A stretch of DNA of 64,000 nucleotides from Allosediminivita pacifica. GTDB taxonomy: Bacteria; Pseudomonadota; Alphaproteobacteria; Rhodobacterales; Rhodobacteraceae. Positions 20,649 through 27,837 of the stretch are shown in pieces (within the stretch, counting starts at the first letter, position 1; every line of letters begins with the position of its first letter). Made by a program: the position numbers and the translations under genes. A model generated the notes under the pieces. It was given only the letters and a program-made list of their open reading frames with translations. It was not told the DNA's origin and made no database searches. The stretch lies in assembly GCF_003054175.1 (NCBI RefSeq), contig NZ_QBKN01000008.1, positions 62,001 to 126,000 on the forward strand, in the 5' to 3' direction.

Positions 20649-21245
20649 ATGAGCGGATCAAAACTCTATCGCTGGCTCGCGGGCGCCTGCCTTGCGCTCG
20701 CGCTTCTCGCGGCGGGCTGGTTTTTCGTACTGCAGCCGCGGATCGAGGCAAAGCTCGCGGGCCAGCTTGGCTACGGCGACTACACCCTGCAGACCACCAG
20801 TGGCGGCACCTTCACCCGCGAGAGCCTCAGGGGCGGCCCCACCGCCGTCTTCTTCGGCTTCACCCATTGTCCCGAGGTCTGCCCGACCACGCTGGGCGAC
20901 ATCTCCCAATGGCAGGAGGCGCTCGCCGCCGAGGGGCGCGATCCGCTCGACGTCTACTTCGTCACCGTCGATCCGGAGCGTGACACGCTGGATCTCATGG
21001 ACGACTACACCTCCTGGGCGCCCGGCGTGCAGGGGGTGAGCGGCCCGCGCGGGGAGATCGACAAGGCCATCACGGCCTTCCGCGTCTTCGCGACCCGGCG
21101 CCCGCTCGAGGATGGCGGCTACACCATGGACCACTCGGCCTTCGTGCTGCTCTTCGACAGGGACGGCCGCTTCACGCAGCCGATCTCCTACCAGGAGGAC
21201 ACCGACCGCGCGCTGGCCAAGCTCCGCGCCCTCACCGGCAGCTGA
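20649..21245 (+). CDS. SCO1/SenC/PrrC family copper chaperone and thioredoxin-fold protein
   Basis: A 198-aa protein with an N-terminal membrane anchor (about 10-28) and a thioredoxin-like domain. The copper/redox ligands are the CPEVCP cysteines and the distal His in MDHSAF. Sco proteins metallate the CuA site of cytochrome c oxidase; in Rhodobacter the related PrrC also touches redox signalling. It lies 12 bp after the YcnI-PCuAC gene in what is clearly one operon. A dispersed repeat starts 16 bp after its stop. Confidence 0.93.
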   Translation: MSGSKLYRWLAGACLALALLAAGWFFVLQPRIEAKLAGQLGYGDYTLQTTSGGTFTRESLRGGPTAVFFGFTHCPEVCPTTLGDISQWQEALAAEGRDPLDVYFVTVDPERDTLDLMDDYTSWAPGVQGVSGPRGEIDKAITAFRVFATRRPLEDGGYTMDHSAFVLLFDRDGRFTQPISYQEDTDRALAKLRALTGS

Positions 21246-21260
21246 GGCACAGCCTCGTGG

Positions 21261-21326
21261 GCTTCTTCTTGGCAGAAATATTCCGGGGGAGCGGCCCGAA
21301 GGGTCGCGGGGGCAGAGCCCCCCGCG
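21261..21326 (+). repeat. Dispersed intergenic repeat, family 1, copy A
   Basis: Starts GCTTCTTCTTGGC, then an AAATA-CGGGGG core and ends in a GGGGGCAGAGCCCCC hairpin. Related copies lie at 31627-31690 (+), 47741-47798 (-) and 63143-63189 (+). It sits right after the Sco operon and may serve as its terminator. Confidence 0.75.
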
Positions 21327-21364
21327 CCACCCTCCGGACCCGCACCTCCGGAAGTATCATCGCG

Positions 21365-21446
21365 CGGGACATTGCTAAGAGGCGGTTAATCCGAAGAGAT
21401 AACCGATTGATTTCATTCGGGTCCAAAAATGTCCCGGCCCGGGACA
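21365..21446 (+). repeat. 82-bp dispersed repeat, family 2, copy A
   Basis: Aligns without gaps to 31703-31784. Shared blocks: CGGGAC at the left end, CGGTTAA, ATTGATTT, and the right-hand palindrome TGTCCCGGCCCGGGACA. On the minus strand the palindrome is followed by TTTTT, making a Rho-independent terminator shape. Confidence 0.7.
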
Positions 21447-21493
21447 TCGGGCGTGCCGCGACCTCCGCCCCGGAAAAATGACCGCGCACGAAA

Positions 21494-21517
21494 AAGGGGC
21501 GCTCGAAGGCGCCCCTT
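21494..21517 (-). terminator. grxD terminator
   Basis: 9-bp stem (21494-21502 with 21509-21517), six-base loop, followed on the minus strand by a T run. It lies 25 bp after the grxD stop. Confidence 0.85.
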
Positions 21518-21541
21518 GTTTCGATAGCTGGGTCGCCAGCC

Positions 21542-21913
21542 TCAGCCGTTGGCTTCGCGGATCTTGTCGGCGGCGTCCTTGTCGTAGGTCACGCCGTTCT
21601 GTTCGAAGAGCTTGTCCAGCTCGCCCGACAGAGTCATCTCGGTGATGATGTCGCAACCGCCCACGAACTCGCCCTTCACGTAGAGCTGCGGGATGGTCGG
21701 CCAGTCGGAATAGTCCTTGATGCCCTGCCGGATGTCGTTGTCCGCCAGCACGTCCACGTCCTTGTAGTCCACGCCCATGTAGTTGAGCACGCCCGCCACG
21801 CGGCTGGAAAAGCCGCACTGCGGCATGGCCTTGGAGCCCTTCATGTAGAGCACCACGTCGTTGGATTTAACGGTCTCGTCGATCTGGGTCTTGGCGTCGT
21901 CGGTGGTGGTCAT
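21542..21913 (-). CDS. grxD: Monothiol CGFS glutaredoxin (Grx4 type)
   Basis: A 123-aa glutaredoxin with the CGFS active site (PQCGFSSR) and the glutathione-contact WPTIPQLYVKGEFVGGCDI region. CGFS glutaredoxins bind [2Fe-2S] clusters with glutathione and, with BolA partners, act in cluster transfer. It is the last gene of a three-gene operon with a BolA-like gene and a small membrane protein; its ATG overlaps the stop of the latter. A textbook terminator follows. Confidence 0.95.
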   Translation of the reverse strand: MTTTDDAKTQIDETVKSNDVVLYMKGSKAMPQCGFSSRVAGVLNYMGVDYKDVDVLADNDIRQGIKDYSDWPTIPQLYVKGEFVGGCDIITEMTLSGELDKLFEQNGVTYDKDAADKIREANG

Positions 21914-22158
21914 TTTCTTCCCCTCGGAATGAATTGCCGGGCGTATTCCTGCGGATCGCGGGGCACCCTGAACTGGTAGGATTGCCCGCCGCCACCGCCG
22001 CCCGAATGGTAGGATGCGTCTATCACGTGGTAACCGGTGCCCGGCGCGCTGCCCCGCTGCGTCCCGCGCTCGGCGCGGATCGCCTGCCAGGCGCGCAACA
22101 CCGCCAGGATCACGATCCCGACGCAGAGCGCGATGACAAGCGGGGAGAGCCCGGTCAT
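21910..22158 (-). CDS. Small single-TM protein between bolA-like gene and grxD
   Basis: 82 aa. One N-terminal TM helix (about residues 5-24, LSPLVIALCVGIVILAVLRAW in part), a basic cytoplasmic segment, a hexaglycine stretch and a C-terminal YQFRVPRDPQEYARQF block. I do not recognise a family. ATGA overlaps join it at both ends: to the BolA-like gene upstream and grxD downstream. This tight coupling suggests a membrane-linked role in BolA/Grx iron-sulfur work (inference). Confidence 0.75.
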   Translation of the reverse strand: MTGLSPLVIALCVGIVILAVLRAWQAIRAERGTQRGSAPGTGYHVIDASYHSGGGGGGQSYQFRVPRDPQEYARQFIPRGRK

Positions 22159-22397
22159 TCCGGCGCCTTGGTGGTCAGCGCCAGCGCGTGCAGCTCGCCC
22201 TGGTTGCCGTCCATCTTGCCCTTCAGGGCCGCATAGACGGCACGCTGCTGCTGCACGCGGTTCTGACCGCGAAAGCTCTCGTCGATCACCTCGGCGGCGT
22301 AGTGATTTCCGTCTCCGGCCAGATCGGTGATCGTGACCTTGGCCTTGGGAAAGGCCTCGCGGATCAGATCCTCGATCTCCTGGGCCTGCATCGCCAT
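22155..22397 (-). CDS. BolA/IbaG-family protein
   Basis: 80 aa, second BolA-like gene in the window. It has the fold pattern with DLIREAFPKAKVTITDL and the conserved His near HALALTTK. GGAGG lies 5 nt before ATG 22397. It is first in a bolA-membrane protein-grxD operon, the classic BolA/Grx4 pairing in which the two share a [2Fe-2S] cluster. Confidence 0.92.
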   Translation of the reverse strand: MAMQAQEIEDLIREAFPKAKVTITDLAGDGNHYAAEVIDESFRGQNRVQQQRAVYAALKGKMDGNQGELHALALTTKAPE

Positions 22398-22488
22398 GGG
22401 TGCCTCCGGTGCTTTGCTCCACTGAACGCGAAATGTAAGACGGGCAGGGGCCAAGGGCAAGCAGGCGACCGCGCCTGCCTGTCGGAGG

Positions 22489-23271
22489 TCAGACTGCGAG
22501 GTCCACCCAGATCGGCACGTGGTCCGAGGGTTTCTCGCGGCCGCGGATGTCACGGTCGATCCGGCAGTCCTGCATCAGGTCCGCGGCCTGCGGCGTCAGC
22601 AGGATGTGATCGATCCGGATCCCGTTGTTCTTCTGCCAGGCGCCGGCCTGGTAATCCCAGAAGCTGTAGTGCCCGGGCCCTGCGTGGCGGGCACGGAAGG
22701 CCTCGGTGAAGCCGAGGTTCAGCACCCGGTGAAAGGCGGCCCGGCTCTGCGGCAGGAAAAGGGCATCCTCCGCCCATGCCTCGGGCCGGGCAGCGTCCTC
22801 GGGCTGCGGGATGATGTTGTAGTCGCCGGCCATGAGCGCGGGCATCTCCTCGGCGAGCAGGGCGCGGGCTCGCGCCTCAAGCCGTGCCATCCAGCCGAGC
22901 TTGTAGTCGTACTTGGGTCCGGGGGCCGGATTCCCGTTCGGAAGGTAAAGACCGCAGACCCGGATCGCACCGTGATCGCCCGTCACCGTCGCTTCGATCC
23001 ACCGCGCCTGCTCGTCCGCATCGTCGCCCGGCAGGCCGCGCACGATGTCTTCGAGCGGGCATTTGGCAATGATGGCCACGCCATTGAAGCTCTTCTGACC
23101 ATGCGTTGCCACGTTATAGCCGCGATCTTCAAAGATCTCGGAGGGGAATGCCTCGTCCACGGACTTGATCTCCTGGAGGACGGCGACATCGGGCTGAGCT
23201 TCGTCGAGCCAGTCCGCCAAAGCGTTAATTCGTGCCTTGATACCGTTGATGTTGAAGCTGGCGATTTTCAT
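22489..23271 (-). CDS. xthA: Exodeoxyribonuclease III (AP endonuclease)
   Basis: A 260-aa DNA repair nuclease that cleaves abasic sites and has 3'-5' exonuclease activity. Landmarks of the exo-endo-phosphatase fold: SFNINGIKAR, LQEIKS (metal-binding Glu), GLYLPNGNP, MAGDYNI and the C-terminal SDHVPIWVD with catalytic His. Length is typical. It is convergent with nothing nearby and divergent from the FCSWSxP repeat gene; 328 bp separate the starts. Confidence 0.96.
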   Translation of the reverse strand: MKIASFNINGIKARINALADWLDEAQPDVAVLQEIKSVDEAFPSEIFEDRGYNVATHGQKSFNGVAIIAKCPLEDIVRGLPGDDADEQARWIEATVTGDHGAIRVCGLYLPNGNPAPGPKYDYKLGWMARLEARARALLAEEMPALMAGDYNIIPQPEDAARPEAWAEDALFLPQSRAAFHRVLNLGFTEAFRARHAGPGHYSFWDYQAGAWQKNNGIRIDHILLTPQAADLMQDCRIDRDIRGREKPSDHVPIWVDLAV

Positions 23272-23599
23272 GACGAACCCTCCGAAACCTGTTCATCGCC
23301 CAACCCGGCCCGACTCGCAAGCGTCCGGCCTGTCGGTCTGCTTGGCCGGTTTCGTGACCGATTCGGCGCCGTACGGCGTCAAATGTGGCCCGTTGTCGGC
23401 GTTTCGATGTTTCCATCCCCAAGAAATGTTTACTTGTGGATAACAATAATTGTTAATTTGTTCTAGATAAATAACAATAAAAGTTCATGTGGATAATCGA
23501 ATAAGCCTATCAACTGAAGCAAGAAAAAACTTTCAAAGTTTCTCGCTATGCGGAAACGCTGACAGGGCAATCCTGCAGTTTCCGTGAATGGAGAAACCC
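23272..23599. promoter_or_regulatory. AT-rich promoter region between xthA and the repeat-protein gene
   Basis: 328 bp. From about 23410 to 23540 it is far more AT-rich than the window. It has two perfect 9-bp DnaA-box sequences TGTGGATAA at 23435-23443 and 23488-23496 (53 bp apart, same orientation), a 15-bp palindrome TAACAAT-A-ATTGTTA at 23441-23455 overlapping the first box, and another TAACAAT at 23472-23478. This looks like a regulated promoter for the downstream cassette. GGAG 6 nt before ATG 23600 is the ribosome site. Confidence 0.65.
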
Positions 23600-24079
23600 A
23601 TGTCGACACAAGTTAAGCACCTGATTTCCGAAGACTTTGTTTCCACCGGTCCCAGCGCACTCGATGGTGATGCCGTCGAAATGTTCTGCTCCTGGTCGGG
23701 CCCTGCGACCGCCACCAGCATTGATGCCGGCGATGCCACCGAAGCTTTCTGTTCGTGGTCCAATCCCGTCCGTGGCGGAATGGAAGACGGCAATAATGTG
23801 GAAATGTTTTGTTCTTGGTCGGCCCCGACGTCTGCCAGCCGCGACGCCGGCGACAACGTCGAAGCCTTCTGCTCCTGGTCCGCACCGACGACGTCCGAAG
23901 CCGACCGCGGCGACAACGTCGAAGCGTTCTGCTCCTGGTCCGCACCGACCACTTCCGAAGCCGGGCGTGGCGACAATGTCGAAGCCTTCTGCAGCTGGTC
24001 CGCACCCGTGACCGCCGAGCGCGATGCCGGCGACAACGTCGAGGCCTTCTGCTCCTGGTCCGGCCCCGTCCGCGCCTGA
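23600..24079 (+). CDS. Tandem-repeat protein with seven FCSWSxP motifs, function unknown
   Basis: 159 aa. A 20-odd-residue N-terminal lead (STQVKHLISEDF) is followed by seven repeat units of 20 residues (the first is 21), consensus (D)AGDNVEAFCSWSAP plus a variable tail of about six residues. FCSWS and the Pro two residues later are invariant in all seven. The F codons start at 23684, 23747, 23807, 23867, 23927, 23987 and 24047, a strict 60-bp DNA period after unit 1. Seven Cys and seven Trp, no other Cys, no TM; the variable parts are acidic. The first units have more diverged codons. I recognise no named family. It could be a multi-core precursor peptide (RiPP-like) or a thiol metal-binding repeat protein; both are inference. 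It is followed by a partner gene and an exporter. Confidence 0.8.
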   Translation: MSTQVKHLISEDFVSTGPSALDGDAVEMFCSWSGPATATSIDAGDATEAFCSWSNPVRGGMEDGNNVEMFCSWSAPTSASRDAGDNVEAFCSWSAPTTSEADRGDNVEAFCSWSAPTTSEAGRGDNVEAFCSWSAPVTAERDAGDNVEAFCSWSGPVRA

Positions 24080-24154
24080 GACTGCTCCGCGTGAGCGGGG
24101 TGAACCCGCCCCGCTTGCGCGCAGCCCAAGCCACACACGAAGGAGCCTTCCGCC

Positions 24155-25210
24155 ATGTCGAACGTCGTCACACTCAATCGCCCGCGCATCGCGGACGCCG
24201 CCACCCGGTCCGCCGCGCTGGCGCGTTGCTTCGCCCAGCATCGTCGCGGCGAGGAAGACGTGTTTTGGCTGAAGGAGAATGCCGAACTCCTCAACATCCT
24301 GGAATGCACCGGGACGCCCGTGGGGCCGGGGACGCTTGAAGCCTATGAGGGCTTCTACGCCACCGCGCTGCAAAGGCTGGAGTTCTTCCCGCAGTACTAC
24401 CGCTTCCTGCTGTCGCTGGCGATCGATCTCGAAGAGCTCGGTCTGCCGGGCGACGCGGGCGAGCGGATGGTGAGTTTTGCCGCGCGCCAGGACCTTCCGG
24501 CCGCGGAATTGTCCGATCTCCAGCGCGCCGAGGCACGGCGCCTGATGATCCGTCGCGGCATCGATCCGATTGGTGATCCGGGACTCGACGACCGTCTCGC
24601 GGCCTTTGCCTCGAGAACCGCAACCTTCGCGCTGCCGAACAAAAAGGCCGCGTACGAACTCACACATATCGTTTACTATTTAAGCGAATACGGTAGAGTC
24701 ACCCCAAAGCTTCCATCGGAAGTTGTAAAGAGCCTTCATTTTGCCGGACTCACCGCGTTTATTGATCAGAACGCGGACCTTCTTGCAGAGATCTGCATTG
24801 CTCTGGTCTACATGGGGGAAGAGCCGCCCGCGCTGTGGGCGCGCTGGCTGATGAGGGAAACGGCAGCATTTGCCGTGGAACGGGGAGAGCGGATCTCAGT
24901 GGCTGACGACTACCACGAGTTCTTCATCTGCAACTGGTTTGCCGCCTGCGCGGGCGAGCCGACCTTCCGCAAGGCGCTCAGCCCCGAGCGCATGAATTTC
25001 ACGCGCGCGCCGCGCAAGGTCTATCCGCTGCGCGAGATGTCCCAGGCCCTGATGATGTGCGACCAGCGTGGCGGCGACTGGGATGCCATGCGCCCGCAGC
25101 TTGCGCCGCAGCTCAGCGAAGCCACGCGCGAGACGCTGCAGGCGGCATTCGAATCCTCGCAGCATTTTCCGGCCTTCTTCGAAGGCTTCGCCCGGGCGGC
25201 ACGCGCATGA
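24155..25210 (+). CDS. Unrecognised 351-aa partner of the FCSWSxP repeat protein
   Basis: 351 aa, soluble, apparently mostly alpha-helical, no signal peptide. Notable patches: EDVFWLKENAELLNILECTG, RLEFFPQYYRFLLSLA, ELTHIVYYLSEYG, NADLLAEICIALVYMG and DDYHEFFICNWF; the His, Asp/Glu and Cys residues there could form a metal or active site (inference). I do not recognise a family with confidence. The part encoded at about 24650-24800 is clearly more AT-rich than its flanks. It starts 75 bp after the repeat gene and its TGA overlaps the ATG of an EamA transporter. An AAGGAG site precedes its ATG. Proposed role: modification, binding or regulation of the repeat protein. Confidence 0.75.
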   Translation: MSNVVTLNRPRIADAATRSAALARCFAQHRRGEEDVFWLKENAELLNILECTGTPVGPGTLEAYEGFYATALQRLEFFPQYYRFLLSLAIDLEELGLPGDAGERMVSFAARQDLPAAELSDLQRAEARRLMIRRGIDPIGDPGLDDRLAAFASRTATFALPNKKAAYELTHIVYYLSEYGRVTPKLPSEVVKSLHFAGLTAFIDQNADLLAEICIALVYMGEEPPALWARWLMRETAAFAVERGERISVADDYHEFFICNWFAACAGEPTFRKALSPERMNFTRAPRKVYPLREMSQALMMCDQRGGDWDAMRPQLAPQLSEATRETLQAAFESSQHFPAFFEGFARAARA

Positions 25211-26076
25211 GAGGGCTCGCGGTCGGACTCCTTCTCGTCCTGGGTCAGACGGGGTTCATCGCCGCGAGCGACGGAATAACCAAGTTCATTGCGGGCCAGT
25301 TCGCGGCCCCGCAACTCTTCACGCTCAGCTCCGCGATGATCCTCGTGGCCATGCTGGCGCGGGGGCGGGCAGGGCGCGAAGCGCTGCGCACCAGGTGTCC
25401 GCGCGTCATGGGACTACGGTCCGGATTGACGGTTATGGCATCGCTGGCCTTCTTCCAGGCCTTCCGCGTGCTGCCGCTCGCAGATGTCTTCCTGTTCATC
25501 GCGATGATCCCGCTGGTCTCGGCTGCGCTTAGCGGACCCTTCCTGAACGAGACGCCCCGGCCGCTGGCCTGGATCGCGCTCATGATGGGCACAGTCGGTT
25601 TGTTGGCCATGGCGCCGGGCGGCCTGACGGGTTTCCAGGGGGGGCATGCCTGGGCCGCGCTCGCCGCCGTTTGCGGATCGGGCTCGCTTTTGGCCGGGCG
25701 CCATATCGGTCGCATCGAAAAGGCACCAATGGCGCAGGTCTTCTGGCCCAATCTGGCGCTTCTCGTGGCAATGGGGGTGGCGCTTCCTTTCGTGTGGCAA
25801 CCCATGGGTGTTGCGGATCTCTTGTGGATCGCCGCCTATTCCGCGGCATTGTTTGCGGCGCGCTATCTCGTGGCCGAGGCGCTGCGCCTGCTGCCCGCCC
25901 ACCTGGTGACGCCGTTGATGAACCTGCAGTTTCTCTGGATGGTGGCCATCGGTTGGCTCGTCTTCGCCGAGATCCCGGCGACCGGCACAGTCGTCGGCGT
26001 GACGCTGATCACCGCCTCGGGGCTCTGGCTGGTGTTCGAGGAGCACCGCGCGCGGCTTGCCGAGGCGCGGGCCTGA
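25207..26076 (+). CDS. EamA/DMT-superfamily transporter coupled to the repeat-protein cassette
   Basis: 289 aa with about ten TM helices in two EamA repeats (RVLPLADVFLFIAMIPLVSA in the first half; LRLLPAHLVTPLMNLQFLW in the second). DMT proteins move small metabolites, usually outward. The start is ATG 25207, which overlaps the stop of the 351-aa gene (ATGA); the longer open frame upstream lies inside that gene. The coupling suggests it belongs to the cassette, perhaps exporting a product, though accidental neighbourhood cannot be excluded. Confidence 0.85.
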   Translation: MRGLAVGLLLVLGQTGFIAASDGITKFIAGQFAAPQLFTLSSAMILVAMLARGRAGREALRTRCPRVMGLRSGLTVMASLAFFQAFRVLPLADVFLFIAMIPLVSAALSGPFLNETPRPLAWIALMMGTVGLLAMAPGGLTGFQGGHAWAALAAVCGSGSLLAGRHIGRIEKAPMAQVFWPNLALLVAMGVALPFVWQPMGVADLLWIAAYSAALFAARYLVAEALRLLPAHLVTPLMNLQFLWMVAIGWLVFAEIPATGTVVGVTLITASGLWLVFEEHRARLAEARA

Positions 26077-26180
26077 CGCCTTTCACGGTCTTCAATCAGA
26101 ACAAGCGCCCGCGCTGAGATTGCGCGAGCGTCAGTTATTGATCCTGACATATTGAAGGGTCCGGAAGGCCGGGCCGATCT

Positions 26181-26504
26181 CTACATCGCGAAGGAGACAC
26201 CGCAGCCGCAGGAACTCGCGGCATTGGGGTTCTCGATCACGAAGCGCGCGCCGATCAGCTCTTCGCTGAAATCGATCACGGCGTTCTCGAGGAAAGGCAG
26301 GGACACCGGGTCCACGACGACGCGCTGGCCCTTGCCCTCGAGTACGAGGTCATCGTCGGCCGGGTCGTCGAGCGTGATGTCATACTGGAAGCCCGAGCAG
26401 CCGCCGCCCTCGACGGCGACGCGCAGCGCCTTGCCCTGATCGCCGGCGCCGATCTCGGCCAGGCGCTCGTAGGCACGCTCGGTCACTTTGGGGGGCAGTT
26501 GCAT
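26181..26504 (-). CDS. erpA: A-type iron-sulfur carrier protein (ErpA/IscA family)
   Basis: 107 aa with the three cluster-ligand cysteines in the order GGCSGFQY and SSCGCGVSF. Delivers Fe-S clusters to apo-enzymes, ErpA in particular to isoprenoid enzymes IspG/IspH. The start is ATG 26504 (GAGG 8 nt before); the GTG at 26513 would fall inside the ribosome site. It is divergent from dgt, an arrangement I know from related alphaproteobacteria. Confidence 0.92.
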   Translation of the reverse strand: MQLPPKVTERAYERLAEIGAGDQGKALRVAVEGGGCSGFQYDITLDDPADDDLVLEGKGQRVVVDPVSLPFLENAVIDFSEELIGARFVIENPNAASSCGCGVSFAM

Positions 26505-26585
26505 TGGGGTCACCTCGCGGTTTTACTTCTGCGGCAGTGCGGAATATATGTCTTGCCGGGACAGGCGACAAGAACGGGAGGGCAT

Positions 26586-27746
26586 ATGCCCGCACCCTAT
26601 GCATGTACACCGGCGCACAGCCGGGGCCGCCGGGTGGATGAACCGGGCAGCGCGCACCGCTCGTGCTTCCAGCGCGACCGGGACCGCATCATCCATTGCT
26701 CGGCATTCCGCCGATTGAAACACAAGACCCAGGTCTTCGTCGAGCACGAGGGCGATTTCTACCGCACCCGTCTCACCCACAGCATCGAAGTGGCGCAGGT
26801 CGCCCGGACGATTTCCAACACGCTCGGCCTCGACACCGACCTGACCGAGGCGGTCGCGCTTGCGCACGATCTGGGCCACACCCCCTTTGGCCACACCGGC
26901 GAAGACGCGCTCGACGCGCTGATGCAGCCCTACGGCGGTTTCGATCACAACGCCCAGACCCTGCGGATCGTGACCTCGCTCGAACGGCATTATGCCGAGT
27001 TCGACGGGCTGAACCTGACCTGGGACACGCTCGAAGGCATCGCCAAGCACAACGGGCCTGTCATGGGCGAAATTCCTTACGCGCTCGCGGCGTACATTGC
27101 CGTCGACGACCTCGAACTTCACACCCATGCCAGTGCCGAGGCGCAGGTGGCCGCGCTCTCCGACGACGTGGCCTACAACAACCACGACCTCCACGACGGT
27201 CTGCGCGCGGGGCTTTTCACCGAGGACGAGATCTCGGAGCTTCCTATCGTGGGCGACGCCTATGCCGAAGTCGACGCGACCTATCCCGGCCTCGACGCCT
27301 ACCGCCGCCGCCACGAGGGGCTGCGCCGGGTTTTCGGCGTCATGGTGACCGACCTGCTCGACGTCTCGCGCGCCCGTATCGCCGATGCCGGCGCCGCCAC
27401 CCCGCAAGAGATCCGCGATCTCGGCCACCCGGTCATCGCCTTCTCGGATGCCATGTGGTCCGACCTAAAGCAGATCCGGCAGTTCCTGTTCACGAACATG
27501 TACCGCGCGCCCCGCGTGATGGAGCAGCGCGCCCGCGTGACCGAGGTCGTGCGCGCGCTCTTCCCCATCTACATGAACGATCCCGACCTGCTGCCGCGCC
27601 GCTGGCAGGCCGATATCGCCGAAGCCCGGACCGAGACCGATATCGCACGCCACGTGGCCGACTACATCGCCGGCATGACCGACCGTTTCGCGCTTGAACA
27701 GCACGCGAAATTCACCGGGACCGACATCCTCGCCCGCGCGGGCTGA
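26586..27746 (+). CDS. dgt: Deoxyguanosinetriphosphate triphosphohydrolase-like protein
   Basis: 386 aa HD-domain hydrolase of the dGTPase family, releasing triphosphate from dNTPs. Metal ligands: the H of RLTHSIEVAQ, the HD pair in ALAHDLGHTPFGH, and the distal D in LSDDVAYNNHD. The start is ATG 26586 (MPAPYAC), which matches the family and has GGGAGG just upstream; the longer frame would run back over the erpA promoter. It is followed by an antiporter 91 bp downstream. Confidence 0.93.
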   Translation: MPAPYACTPAHSRGRRVDEPGSAHRSCFQRDRDRIIHCSAFRRLKHKTQVFVEHEGDFYRTRLTHSIEVAQVARTISNTLGLDTDLTEAVALAHDLGHTPFGHTGEDALDALMQPYGGFDHNAQTLRIVTSLERHYAEFDGLNLTWDTLEGIAKHNGPVMGEIPYALAAYIAVDDLELHTHASAEAQVAALSDDVAYNNHDLHDGLRAGLFTEDEISELPIVGDAYAEVDATYPGLDAYRRRHEGLRRVFGVMVTDLLDVSRARIADAGAATPQEIRDLGHPVIAFSDAMWSDLKQIRQFLFTNMYRAPRVMEQRARVTEVVRALFPIYMNDPDLLPRRWQADIAEARTETDIARHVADYIAGMTDRFALEQHAKFTGTDILARAG

Positions 27747-27837
27747 GCCGCGGGACTGGTCAGGGCCGACATTCCCCTTACATGATGCCCTCACGCGCTG
27801 CCGCGGTGCAGCACGGACGAGCAAGGAGTGAGCCGTC

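Noticed and set aside
23435-23496. Chromosomal origin of replication
   Set aside because: Two DnaA boxes and AT-richness are suggestive, but there are too few boxes, the usual origin-flanking genes are absent, and the region fits a promoter for the repeat cassette.
23684-24079. CRISPR-like array (60-bp period)
   Set aside because: The whole period is one coding frame with conserved protein; no separate short repeats and unique spacers of CRISPR type.
24155-25210. 351-aa protein as a DUF692/MNIO or YcaO-type RiPP enzyme
   Set aside because: The diagnostic metal and ATP motifs of those families are not visible; I leave it unassigned.
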